Origin: Cephalothrix simula
Lineage: Eukaryota; Nemertea; Palaeonemertea; Archinemertea; Cephalotrichidae
Assembly: GCA_035591015.1 (NCBI GenBank)
Contig: JAXIUW010225063.1
Coordinates: 1-10,424, forward strand
Length of the DNA: 10,424 nucleotides
Direction: 5' to 3'
Made by a program: the position numbers and the translations under genes
The notes under the pieces: generated by a model
The model's input: the letters and a program-made list of their open reading frames with translations, nothing else
Told to the model about the DNA's origin: nothing
Databases searched by the model: none
Shown here: one piece after another, positions 1 through 6,625 of the stretch
How the letters are laid out: every line of letters begins with the position of its first letter
Position numbering within the stretch: position 1 is the stretch's first letter

Positions 1-63
1 TAGGAGCTACCTAATGCGCCAAAAGCGAGGGTTTTTTATTAGGTAGGAGCTACCTAATGCGCC
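1..63. repeat. Edge of a 43-bp tandem (satellite-like) repeat with internal hairpin
   Basis: A 20-bp sequence beginning TAGGAGCTACC at 1-20 recurs exactly at 44-63, a period of 43 bp. The second copy then drifts (GCGAAAGGG in place of AAAAGCGAGGG). The junction holds a perfect inverted repeat, ATTAGGTAG / GAG / CTACCTAAT, at 38-58. The window starts inside the repeat, so a longer array may continue to the left. It is more G+C-rich than the surrounding intron. Confidence 0.75.
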
Positions 64-169
64 GCGAAAGGGTTAAAGAGTGGCTATTAAATTAAAGATT
101 AATGTTTGAAAATGCATTTTTCACTAAATATATTTTAGTCATCTTTAAAACTAACAAATATGGTGTTAT

Positions 170-269
170 ATTATATAAATCAACTTTAGGAGGTGTTGCT
201 GTTCAACCTGTAATATAATATTATATAAATCAACTTTAGGGGGTGTTTTTGTTCAACCTGTAATATATA
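170..269. repeat. 50-bp tandem duplication
   Basis: Two adjacent copies with a period of exactly 50 bp, at about 171-220 and 221-270. Each contains TATAAATCAACTTTAGG and GTTCAACCTGTAATATA. The copies differ at 191/241, 198/248 and 199/249 and near their AT-rich ends, so the duplication is fairly recent. No coding content. Confidence 0.85.
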
Positions 270-1190
270 TATGTTGGTCGAAGTTTTAAAGTTTAAAATG
301 TATTTTCCTTAGCTCAGTACCAGTCAAAAATTTGATATTTTCTTATGAAATTGAATTCTTGCTTTTTACGTTTTTACCTATGTAGAATTTTTAATCTGCA
401 TATCAAATACCCTGTATAATTTAACTCAGCATCCATGCAGAAAAATTTTGGTAAATGATATATATATTAGTGACTGAAATGTATACAGAAAATCAGAAAA
501 ACAATGTTAGTTTTATATGTCTCTCAATATAAAAATGTATCTTTGGATGCATCTGCAACCTAGGATGGTAAATTGATGGTGAATTGAAATGAAATAGTAA
601 AATGTGATGCTAATTTATGCACTGTTTAGTTTATATTCTACAACTTTTGCATTTTTGAAGTAAGAAGTTCATAAACTTATGCCTAATAATATATAGTTTA
701 ATTTTTTAATTTATTCAAGCAGTTTATTCGTAGGTTTGCAGTCCAACTCATCCATACAAATGACTGTATAATTCATCAAATTTTGATTTGAATAATTGAA
801 ATCGAGAATACATTTTAGATTGTTTGAGAAGCTCTATAAATATTCTTCATATGCTTATCTTTGTTATGTATTTTTATCATTTGTTTTTTATCTTTCTTAT
901 GTTGTGGTTGGTTTGTATTTGAAGGCTATTCAATATTTGTTTCTGATTCGGGAGGTTACTTTCTAACAGGCTATGTATGTATAACTAAGTCAGGTTTTCG
1001 AATTGTATTTGGTACATATTTACATCCAAAGGTCAGCTGTTGATTTTCGCAATATAAATAATTTAGACATAAACTTAGTCATTAATATAATTTGGTAAAT
1101 CACCCTATCAGCACACTTTTTTGCTTGATTTGTAGCCAATTACTTATTTATTTGTCTTTAATATTTGATTGTGCTTGTATGTGAACACTA

Positions 1191-1262
1191 ATAAAAAATG
1201 CATATTGTTTACTATACATTCATTTTGTATATGTATTATACAATACAATATGCATTTTTTAT
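1191..1262. repeat. Hairpin with 18-bp perfect arms in the intron before exon A
   Basis: ATAAAAAATGCATATTGT at 1191-1208 is the exact reverse complement of 1245-1262. The 36-nt AT-rich spacer (TTACTATACATT...) continues some of the symmetry. It lies about 175 bp upstream of the exon A acceptor. It could be a remnant of a small foldback element or form an RNA stem in the pre-mRNA; the sequence alone cannot decide. Confidence 0.8.
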
Positions 1263-1436
1263 ATAAAATTCTACACCTTGCAACTTCTTTTTGGTTATAA
1301 TTTATACACAATATTTATTTTTTCAGATTTTTTTTATTGTTTTTAGAAGTTAGTTTTAAAACATCCATTATTTTGTACCTAGTCACATATATTATAAACT
1401 TACTGGCTAAGTTTTTAAAAATTTTAATCGTTTTAG

Positions 1437-1596
1437 GGTGGTGCTCTTTGGTGTATACTATAATCGCAGAGCATATATGGTATCTTTCCCATCTGTGGAA
1501 CTTGTGACACTGTGGTTAATCATGTTGCAAATACTGCACATCATGTGGACATACATGATATTGGGTCTAGCTTACCGATCGTATGTTAAATCTGAG
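1437..1596 (+). CDS. CERS: Ceramide synthase, alternative exon A (last loop and last membrane helix)
   Basis: Internal exon of 160 bp, bounded by acceptor TCGTTTTAG and donor GAG|GTGATT. The first G completes a codon from an upstream exon (phase 2 entry), followed by 53 codons and a phase 0 exit. The peptide runs VVLFGVYYNRRAYMVSF, a short loop SVELVTLW, then the hydrophobic helix LIMLQILHIMWTYMILGLAY and the basic end RSYVKSE. The LHxxWxYxIL pattern, followed by a short basic stretch, matches the C-terminal helix of the TLC domain in CERS/Lag1 proteins, the ER-membrane enzymes that N-acylate sphingoid bases to make (dihydro)ceramide. Exon B at 2817 encodes the same segment with 20 identical residues of about 52, so A and B look like alternatives. 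The loop is shorter than I recall for vertebrate CERS. The catalytic Lag1p motif would lie in upstream exons outside the window. Confidence 0.85.
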
Positions 1597-1913
1597 GTGA
1601 TTCATTTTGCATTATAAAGTGTGGTATATGAACACAACCTATGGTTTACTCTTTGGAATATTATTGCTGACATCTTATCTGGAAAATTATTTTTAATGTT
1701 TTAATAATAAAATTTATATATGCTTCAAAATCAGTATGATACTGTTCTGTTAAGTATCGCAACAATGAGCAAAGTATCTATCTAATACAAAGCTAATGCC
1801 AAGCATTTGATATTAAATCATATGAGGCTTTACGTTATAAAAATTATCCTGTTTCAGCGTATTGATCACTATTCTGACAAACCTTTATTATGAAAAAAAT
1901 AATTTTTCCAGTT

Positions 1914-2008
1914 TAGATATTAGGTGGTTTTCTGGTTGGCAAAAGTTTAAGCGTTGCAATTTCTCATTCTATTGCAAATATTTTGGACATTCTATTTATA
2001 GATTGGTG
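1914..2008 (+). pseudogene. Possible decayed third copy of the CERS alternative exon
   Basis: After a CAG at 1908-1910 and a second TTAG at 1920-1923, one frame reads VVFWLAKV, stop, then ALQFLILLQIFWTFYL, stop. The block LILLQI-FWTFYL resembles exon A's LIMLQILHIMWTYMIL with three residues missing. At the DNA level TTGCAAATA is shared with exon A, and ATTTTGGAC with exon B. Two in-frame stops and a shortened N-terminal half mean it cannot act as a working exon. In AT-rich DNA, chance hydrophobic matches are common, so this is a tentative call. Its place between A and B is what a tandem exon-duplication history would predict. Confidence 0.3.
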
Positions 2009-2434
2009 TCAGTATCACTGTCCTTTCAAACTGATGTCTTTATTTCTCGCCAAATGTTCAAAATGAACTAACAAATTTAACATTTCAAATTATCATAAGA
2101 TCCCTTATTTGCATGATTATTCATATAGGTTTTGGGTGGTAATCAGCACTGCAATTTCATTTCCTATTATTTATTATTTATGAATCCACTTTACCAAGAA
2201 TAATATATAAACTTGTATATACCTTTAATCAATGGTGTTGCAATGTCTTGAAGCTGGCTTTGACTTTTAATTCGACGTTTTCCTGTATCGTAAGTCAGTT
2301 TGTTCGGTTTTTTAAAAGAAAATTTCAGATATTCACCTTTATAATATAGTTATCACTGTTTATGCTTTTTTATATATACACTATCGGATCAGGCACTGTC
2401 AACATAGAAAAGGTCCCCCTAAGGTTGAACAAAA

Positions 2435-2561
2435 TTAGGTTTCCAATGGTAGAGATTAGCTAAGAGATTTATTTGGTACAACCTTTCCTTAGGATGTTAG
2501 TAATAGCATAGGTGCTTACTATACAGATAGTTAGGTTACCAATTGTAGTACAGATTAGCAG
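2435..2561. repeat. Diverged direct repeat (about 26-29 bp units, about 96 bp apart)
   Basis: TTAGGTTTCCAATGGTAG followed by AGATTAGC at 2435-2460 recurs as TTAGGTTACCAATTGTAG, TAC, AGATTAGC at 2531-2559. There are two mismatches and one 3-nt insertion. The surrounding 2400-2670 stretch is richer in G+C (for example GTCCCCCTAAGG and GTAGTGGGG) than the rest of the intron, so it may be an old inserted element. No clear ends are visible. Confidence 0.55.
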
Positions 2562-2629
2562 GTTTTTTGAGAGTTTTCATTTGATCTATCACAAAGCTAT
2601 ACTTTAGAATGTTTCTAATTGCCTCCCCT

Positions 2630-2656
2630 GTCCCACACTAAGTGTGTAGTGGGGTT
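2630..2656. repeat. Short hairpin around CACACTAAGTGTG
   Basis: CACACT / A / AGTGTG forms a perfect stem. It is flanked by CCC on the left and GTGGGG on the right, which extend the pairing imperfectly. It lies about 165 bp upstream of exon B. No function can be assigned. Confidence 0.45.
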
Positions 2657-2816
2657 AACCTCAACAATTGTGAAACTATAGATATTCTTGCACCCACATT
2701 AACACTGTCACAATATTCATCTTTTTGAATTTTTCAGGCTATTACAAACCTAGTCATTCTTTCTAATCCTCTCTTGATAATAAAAAAACTAAAATATTGC
2801 CCTCTACTTATTTTAG

Positions 2817-2973
2817 GATTATTATTTATGGTGTTTATATTACACGCAGAGCAATTATTGGGTCATTTGTGTCAATTGAATTTCATTTGGCATTGACGTC
2901 ATCACTCGTTGTCCTTCATGTATTTTGGACGTACTATATATTGAAAATTGCACACCAATCATTTTTTGAAAAG
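2817..2973 (+). CDS. CERS: Ceramide synthase, alternative exon B (last loop and last membrane helix)
   Basis: Internal exon of 157 bp with acceptor CTTATTTTAG and donor AAG|GTGAAA. Like exon A it starts with a single G completing a codon, then carries 52 codons and exits in phase 0. The peptide runs IIIYGVYITRRAIIGSF, loop VSIEFHLAL, then the helix TSSLVVLHVFWTYYILKIAH and QSFFEK. YxITR, LHxFWxYxIL and the following AH are typical of the end of the CERS TLC domain; it resembles vertebrate CERS2 (FIITR...LLHIFWAYLILRMAH, from memory) more closely than exon A does. Shared blocks with A include GVY, RRA, SF, LH, WTY, IL. The loops and the first half of the helix differ most. Splicing A directly to B would shift B's frame and meet TGA at 2877-2879, so B should replace A rather than follow it. 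Confidence 0.87.
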
Positions 2974-4657
2974 GTGAAAATGCATCATAATGTAGTGGTA
3001 TTTACTATGCATCGGTTTGAAAAATTCATAATCATATTATCTATTTAATTCGATAATTATTCATTAAAATTCTATTTAACATTTCATTTTATTTGAGTAA
3101 TTTTGGTACATAATTACAAACGCTAGTTCTCATCTAAATTTAAGATTTCATCGAAAGTCTGCTATATTAATATTTCCCTAAAGTAGAGCTCTCAATTGTT
3201 CTTGAGAAATCCATCTTGACTTTAATGAGTATATGCCGTGTTCCTTATACTTTCGTTTTTTTATGAATTCTAAAATTTTCTAAAGATAAACACTGAAACC
3301 ATTTTATGAATATTAAAATTTTCTAAAAACAAACGTTGATACCATAGATAATATGTATAGATTTGTTTTATTATCTATTTTTCACAAACAATACCTGCTT
3401 AGTGTTACTTTCATTCTTGCATGAATTTTGTGCCGGCATTATTCATATTCATATTCACTATTAAAATGATGTGGATTGTTCTCTTCTGTGACTGATTTGT
3501 ACCTTTGTTAATATTGCTGAGCTATATTAATAGATAGCAACTACTTTGTCAAGTTCCTCTTAATCTAATTCTATTTTAACTTTTTTAGATTTCTATAAAA
3601 ATTATTATTTAACCATCTTAAACTCTATATCTTATTTCTTCTGATAAAGCTTTAGTTGCAAAAAGCACTTGTTGGCTTTTATTGCAGTAATGCCGCAGTT
3701 TAATCTAAAACTTCATATTTATATATACTTAATGTAGAGAGCTAGCTTGAAGGATGTTGCTTGTAGCATTTAGAATTCAAACAATTGAAATAATGTTTAG
3801 TAATTCATATTTTACTTTTATTTTTTAAAGAAAAAGTTGTTCCATTTAAATATTTTTAATTCTAATATTTTTAATTGATCAGATACCAATGGCATTTCCA
3901 ATTTAATTTTATTTTTATTCGATTATTTTAAGAGTTAACTTGCTGAAGTTGGGTTTTATATCTTAATATGGAATGTATAACTTAAACTTAAAACAAATTT
4001 ATAATATTTAAGAAATATATTTTAATCCCACAATCTATCATTGCACTACATGTATTTCCTGATAATTTATTCAAATCACGAGTAGCTTTGTTCAGTGTAT
4101 AGGTTTCCGGTGCTCTCTTTATTGATCAAAGGCAGTATGCATGTTGACATTTCTTGTTCAAGGACTTTTTCCAAATTTTGAAATCTCCAATAGTTTGATA
4201 CTTCATTTCGCATTTCGGAACCTGACAACTATGTGGGCTGCATCTAACTTCTATCTAGTTGCATAGGTGATTGGTTTTATGTTAATACTAACTTGTAATA
4301 GCGGCCAATTGTATGATGTATTTCATTATTTAGTTTCTAAGCTAAGCTAGCATCTACATTGAATGCAATATAAAATATTAAATACAACATACATTACATG
4401 CTTTGCTTTTTAACAGTTTTATTTAGTTAATTTTGTTAACCTATTTTGTAATTATTACTTGTATTTATAAACCTTGCAATTTAACATTAAATCAAGTGTT
4501 TCTAATTATAATTGTATTTTAAGAAGAAATTTGAAAGTAATTTATCTAAATTAATTATCACAGAATTATATTAATAAAAGGTCATTAAAATTTTAAAAAA
4601 CATTATTTTATTCCAAAATTTAAATTCATTTAATTAAATCCTTATTATATTCATCAG
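2974..4657 (+). other. Intron between exon B and the terminal exon
   Basis: This 1684-bp AT-rich intron runs from donor GTGAAAATG to acceptor ATTCATCAG. I looked for a further copy of the alternative exon (LHxxWTYxIL-like sequence after an acceptor) and found none. It holds one 43-bp tandem duplication, listed separately. About 4080-4260 is slightly richer in G+C but shows no coding frame, repeat ends or RNA gene that I can recognise. Confidence 0.7.
3259..3344. repeat. 43-bp tandem duplication
   Basis: Two head-to-tail units at 3259-3301 and 3302-3344. Both begin TTTTATGAAT, share TAAAATTTTCTAAA in the middle and end in ACCA. They differ at 7 of 43 positions. Intronic, with no coding content. 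Confidence 0.85.
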
Positions 4658-4804
4658 GTTAACCGTGACGTTCGTAGTGAAACTGAAGAAGCCGTTACTA
4701 CTGAAGAAGAACCTGAAAAGTTGGATACCAATGCTAACACTGATGATCATCTAACCTTAAGAAATGGAACAGTTAACTGCAAAACGAATGGTGTTAAAAA
4801 TTGA
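4658..4804 (+). CDS. CERS: Ceramide synthase terminal exon: acidic C-terminal tail and stop
   Basis: Acceptor TATTCATCAG precedes 48 codons and a TGA at 4802-4804, entered in phase 0, which fits the donors of both exons A and B. The tail begins VNRDVRSETEEAVTTEEEP and ends NGTVNCKTNGVKN. The DxRSE followed by a Glu/Thr-rich run matches the cytosolic tail of CERS proteins, where (D/E)xRSD is followed by an acidic Ser/Glu-rich stretch and an Asn/Gly-rich end. In mammals serines in this tail are phosphorylated by casein kinase 2; the TEE/SETEE context here would allow the same, as an inference. Codon use is more balanced and more G+C-rich than the surrounding intron. Because both alternative exons lead into it in frame, this tail should be common to both isoforms. 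Confidence 0.88.
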   Translation, partial: VNRDVRSETEEAVTTEEEPEKLDTNANTDDHLTLRNGTVNCKTNGVKN

Positions 4805-5003
4805 GAAAGGTATTTCTTTTACCTCTGAACCATCGCCAAATATGTTGTTCACTTTTATTTCACTTAACATTTCTGACGGTGTCTAATTTCGAGAAATTAA
4901 AAAGAAAAATTGTCATTTGAATTTGGTTATTTATTCAGAATCCCATTATTATTTATTTGTATATTATTAGTTGGACTTAATGGTACCAGTACTTAAACCA
5001 AAA
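4805..5003 (+). other. Probable 3' UTR of the ceramide synthase gene
   Basis: AT-rich sequence follows the TGA. Candidate poly(A) signals are ATTAAA at 4896-4901 and AATAAA at 5002-5007; the second lies just before the foldback element. A donor-like AAAG|GTATTT at 4807-4814, right after the stop, could in principle splice the UTR further, but nothing supports it. The true 3' end cannot be fixed from sequence alone. Confidence 0.5.
4896..4901 (+). terminator. Candidate poly(A) signal ATTAAA
   Basis: First common poly(A) hexamer variant after the stop codon, 92 nt downstream of it, followed by T-rich sequence (TTGTCATTTG). AATAAA at 5002-5007 and 5051-5056 are alternatives; the latter is inside the foldback element, so that element could supply a 3' end. 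Confidence 0.3.
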
Positions 5004-5017
5004 TAAAAATTTTAATT

Positions 5018-5326
5018 TCAGGTCAGGTATACAACTTTATAAAAGTCAGAAATAAAAATCCTAAGGCGAACATTATTTAAAAGAAGAAAATATATTTCGA
5101 ATCTCTTATATTCATCATCAGTTCGTAACACAAAATTAAAAATTCAAAATGGACGTTAATATTATCATAACGTAATTTTATGACGTCATATATTAATGGC
5201 CATTTTGAAATTCTAATTTTTTGTTACGAACTGATGAGACATCTAAAAGATTTGAACTTCTTTTAAATAAAATTTGCCTTAGGAATTTATAACTGACATT
5301 TATAAGGACTTTATTACTGACATTTA
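5018..5326. mobile_element. Foldback (MITE-like) element with about 120-150-bp inverted arms
   Basis: The left arm (about 5018-5160) and right arm (about 5190-5326) are reverse complements with scattered differences. Clear matching blocks are TCCTAAGGC at 5059-5067 with GCCTTAGGA at 5276-5284, TTTAAAAGAAG at 5077-5087 with CTTCTTTTAAA at 5258-5268, CATCAGTTCGTAACA at 5116-5130 with TGTTACGAACTGATG at 5222-5236, and TTCAAAATGG at 5143-5152 with CCATTTTGAA at 5200-5209. The loop holds a perfect CRE-type TGACGTCA at 5181-5188. A 14-bp sequence TAAAAATTTTAATT occurs directly outside both ends (5004-5017, 5327-5340) and may be a target-site duplication, though its low complexity weakens that. There is no coding capacity, so it would be a non-autonomous element. 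Confidence 0.8.
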
Positions 5327-5340
5327 TAAAAATTTTAATT
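5293..5340. repeat. 24-bp tandem duplication at the right end of the foldback element
   Basis: CTGACATTTATAA occurs at 5293-5305 and again at 5317-5329, a period of 24 bp, with similar following sequence (GGACTTTATTA versus AAATTTTAATT). The outer copy makes the right arm longer than the left and blurs the element's exact end. Confidence 0.7.
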
Positions 5341-5753
5341 AAAGAAATAGGGAGGACTTTAGTTACTTAATACATTTTAAAATTTGGGAAACAGATACCT
5401 TGCTCAATAAATGAGTTGAGTACCCAACAGCAATAATGGAGGTATATGGCAATCAATTATCAAACATTTTGGTAATAAATAAAAAAGATGAAAAAGGTGT
5501 AGAGAATAACATACTGCTGTTCATTTTGATCCTTTAAATATTTTTTCAATCATTTTCAGATAAAAAATTATTTGAAAAGTATGCAATTAGATTCCTAATG
5601 ATATTTTATTTTCATTTCGATTTGATTTAAATAAAATTATTTCAGGTTTGAAACTTCATTAGCATTATAATTTCTAAATTTTGAATTTTTATTTAACTGC
5701 TCCCTTAAAATGTATTAATATGCTTGCCAGATTTAACTTCGATTTATAACTGC
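5341..5753. other. AT-rich intergenic DNA between two elements
   Basis: I see no coding frame, RNA gene or clear repeat here. AATAAA occurs at 5406-5411, but no transcript can be tied to it. The sequence is ordinary AT-rich spacer. Confidence 0.5.
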
Positions 5754-6027
5754 ATTTATAACATAGTTGGGGTGTTATCTATTGTTATTATTATTTTTTA
5801 AAATTCTTTTCTAATTGCCATAATTCACAGCAAATTGCGACGTTTGATCAATTGTTTCAGGAAAAGTGTGCGAATCCCTCATATAGATCTATATGGGCGA
5901 TTTTGCACGGTTTTGAAGACCTTTATGGAGAATTTGCACTGTTTTAGACGTACAACGATCTTAAAAATCTTATTACTTGCTAAAAACTTTCATTGAATGT
6001 TTTCAACACCCCAACTATGTTATAAAT
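5754..6027. mobile_element. 274-bp DNA element with perfect 23-bp terminal inverted repeats
   Basis: ATTTATAACATAGTTGGGG and the following TGTT at 5754-5776 are exactly reverse-complementary to 6005-6027. The pairing stops abruptly on the inner side, as expected of terminal inverted repeats. The ends contain TATAA/TTATA, which is compatible with a TA target, but the duplication cannot be told apart from the repeat itself. The interior has a 16-bp perfect palindrome CATATAGATCTATATG (5880-5895) and a diverged direct repeat, GATTTTGCACGGTTTTGAAGAC at 5899-5920 versus GAATTTGCACTGTTTTAGAC at 5930-5949. No open frame of useful length is present, so this is a non-autonomous (MITE-like) element whose superfamily I do not assign. 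Confidence 0.75.
5880..5895. repeat. 16-bp perfect palindrome CATATAGATCTATATG
   Basis: Perfectly self-complementary, and flanked by CCCT and GGGCG, which almost extend it. It lies near the centre of the 5754-6027 element and so may be part of that element's design. Confidence 0.8.
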
Positions 6028-6030
6028 TAG

Positions 6031-6163
6031 TTGTAGCATATGTAATTAATGTATTATTGAAAAATATAAAATTTTGATAATTAGTCGAGCGGTTTAGTCG
6101 AGCGGTAGTGAGACTAATTATCCGTTTTTATATTTTTCATAATGTATAATTACATATGCTATA
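6031..6163. mobile_element. 133-bp palindromic element with a tandem tRNA-like A-box centre
   Basis: The arms at 6031-6086 and 6111-6163 are reverse complements over more than 50 bp with small gaps. Matching blocks include TAGCATATGTAATTA with TAATTACATATGCTA, GAAAAATATAAAA with TTTTATATTTTTC, and GATAATTAGTC with GACTAATTATC. The short centre is unusually G+C-rich and holds TTAGTCGAGCGGT twice, head to tail (6081-6093, 6094-6106). Weaker symmetry may extend outward to about 6014-6177. It begins 3 bp after the end of the 5754-6027 element. No coding content. Confidence 0.75.
6081..6106 (+). repeat. Tandem 13-bp repeat matching the pol III A-box / tRNA D arm
   Basis: Two exact copies of TTAGTCGAGCGGT. 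Each contains TAGTCGAGCGG, which fits the A-box consensus TRGYNNANNNG and resembles the D arm of leucine and serine tRNAs. No B box (GTTCRANNC) follows at a suitable distance, so this is not a working tRNA gene. It may be a remnant of a tRNA-derived sequence. Confidence 0.6.
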
Positions 6164-6286
6164 ACTCTAACATAAGATTTAAATATCGTGTTATAATCTT
6201 ATTTTGGAATCTCAGTTATTTTAGTTTAAAATGATATTTTTCTATTTTAGTATAAAATTTTTGTATAGGTCAGTAGTAAGATATTA

Positions 6287-6317
6287 ATTTGCATCGTCCA
6301 TTATATTTTATGCAAAT
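6287..6317. promoter_or_regulatory. Inverted pair of octamer motifs (ATTTGCAT ... ATGCAAAT)
   Basis: ATTTGCAT at 6287-6294 and its exact reverse complement ATGCAAAT at 6310-6317 are separated by 15 bp. The octamer is the classic POU/Oct binding site. There is no adjacent promoter, so a regulatory role is conjecture; it may also be just a short hairpin. Confidence 0.3.
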
Positions 6318-6625
6318 GGTAGAAAGTGTTTATAACAAGGATGTTAGACTATAAATTATATCAACTGTAATGTCAATTCTATGGAATTATAGTTTTTATT
6401 ATTAGTAAGTAACCGAATAGAAATTAATTTAAAATTTTATGTAGTAAATTATAATGATATAATTCCATTTTTTGATTATTAGAACATCATTGATTTCTGC
6501 TTACTCCGTCCGTTGTTTTTTTTTATCAAGCAACGATTATTGAGTTGACAAAACATTCGCGATAGCATTTAGTAGATATTACTAAAATATTATGAGCTTC
6601 AATTGCAATTTCCTAGGTGGAAACT

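Larger units (their letters stand above)
64..1436 (+). other. Intron of the ceramide synthase gene upstream of exon A
   Basis: This AT-rich stretch carries no convincing coding exon. It is inferred to be intronic because exon A begins at 1437 with an acceptor and needs two codon bases from an upstream exon that lies left of the window. A 60-codon open frame at 861-1043 shows no family resemblance and no good exon borders. Besides a 50-bp tandem duplication and a strong hairpin, listed separately, I see only short AT microsatellite-like runs. Confidence 0.6.
1597..2816 (+). other. Intron between alternative exons A and B
   Basis: This 1220-bp non-coding stretch opens with donor GTGATT and closes with acceptor CTTATTTTAG. 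It holds a possible decayed exon copy near 1914-2010, a diverged direct repeat at 2435-2561 and a small hairpin at 2630-2652. A 69-codon open frame at 1862-2071 has no recognisable family and overlaps the decayed copy in another frame, so I do not call it a gene. Confidence 0.7.

Noticed and set aside
861-1043. 60-codon open frame ending near FRIVFGTYLHPK, which superficially recalls the start of exon B
   Set aside because: Only about ten residues are similar, a stop follows at once, and no helix motif or proper donor follows. Hydrophobic chance frames are common in this AT-rich intron.
1862-2071. 69-codon + strand open frame between exons A and B
   Set aside because: No recognisable domain; the composition is typical of random AT-rich sequence, and the exon-like resemblance here lies in another frame.
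2894-2901. TGACGTCA (CRE) inside exon B, also at 5181-5188 and 8318-8325
   Set aside because: In exon B it is simply coding sequence for LTS; three copies of an 8-mer palindrome are not enough to infer regulation.
6081-6120. Possible tRNA gene, because of the D-arm-like GTCGAGCGGT
   Set aside because: No anticodon arm, no T-arm or B box and no acceptor stem; the motif is simply duplicated at a palindrome's apex.
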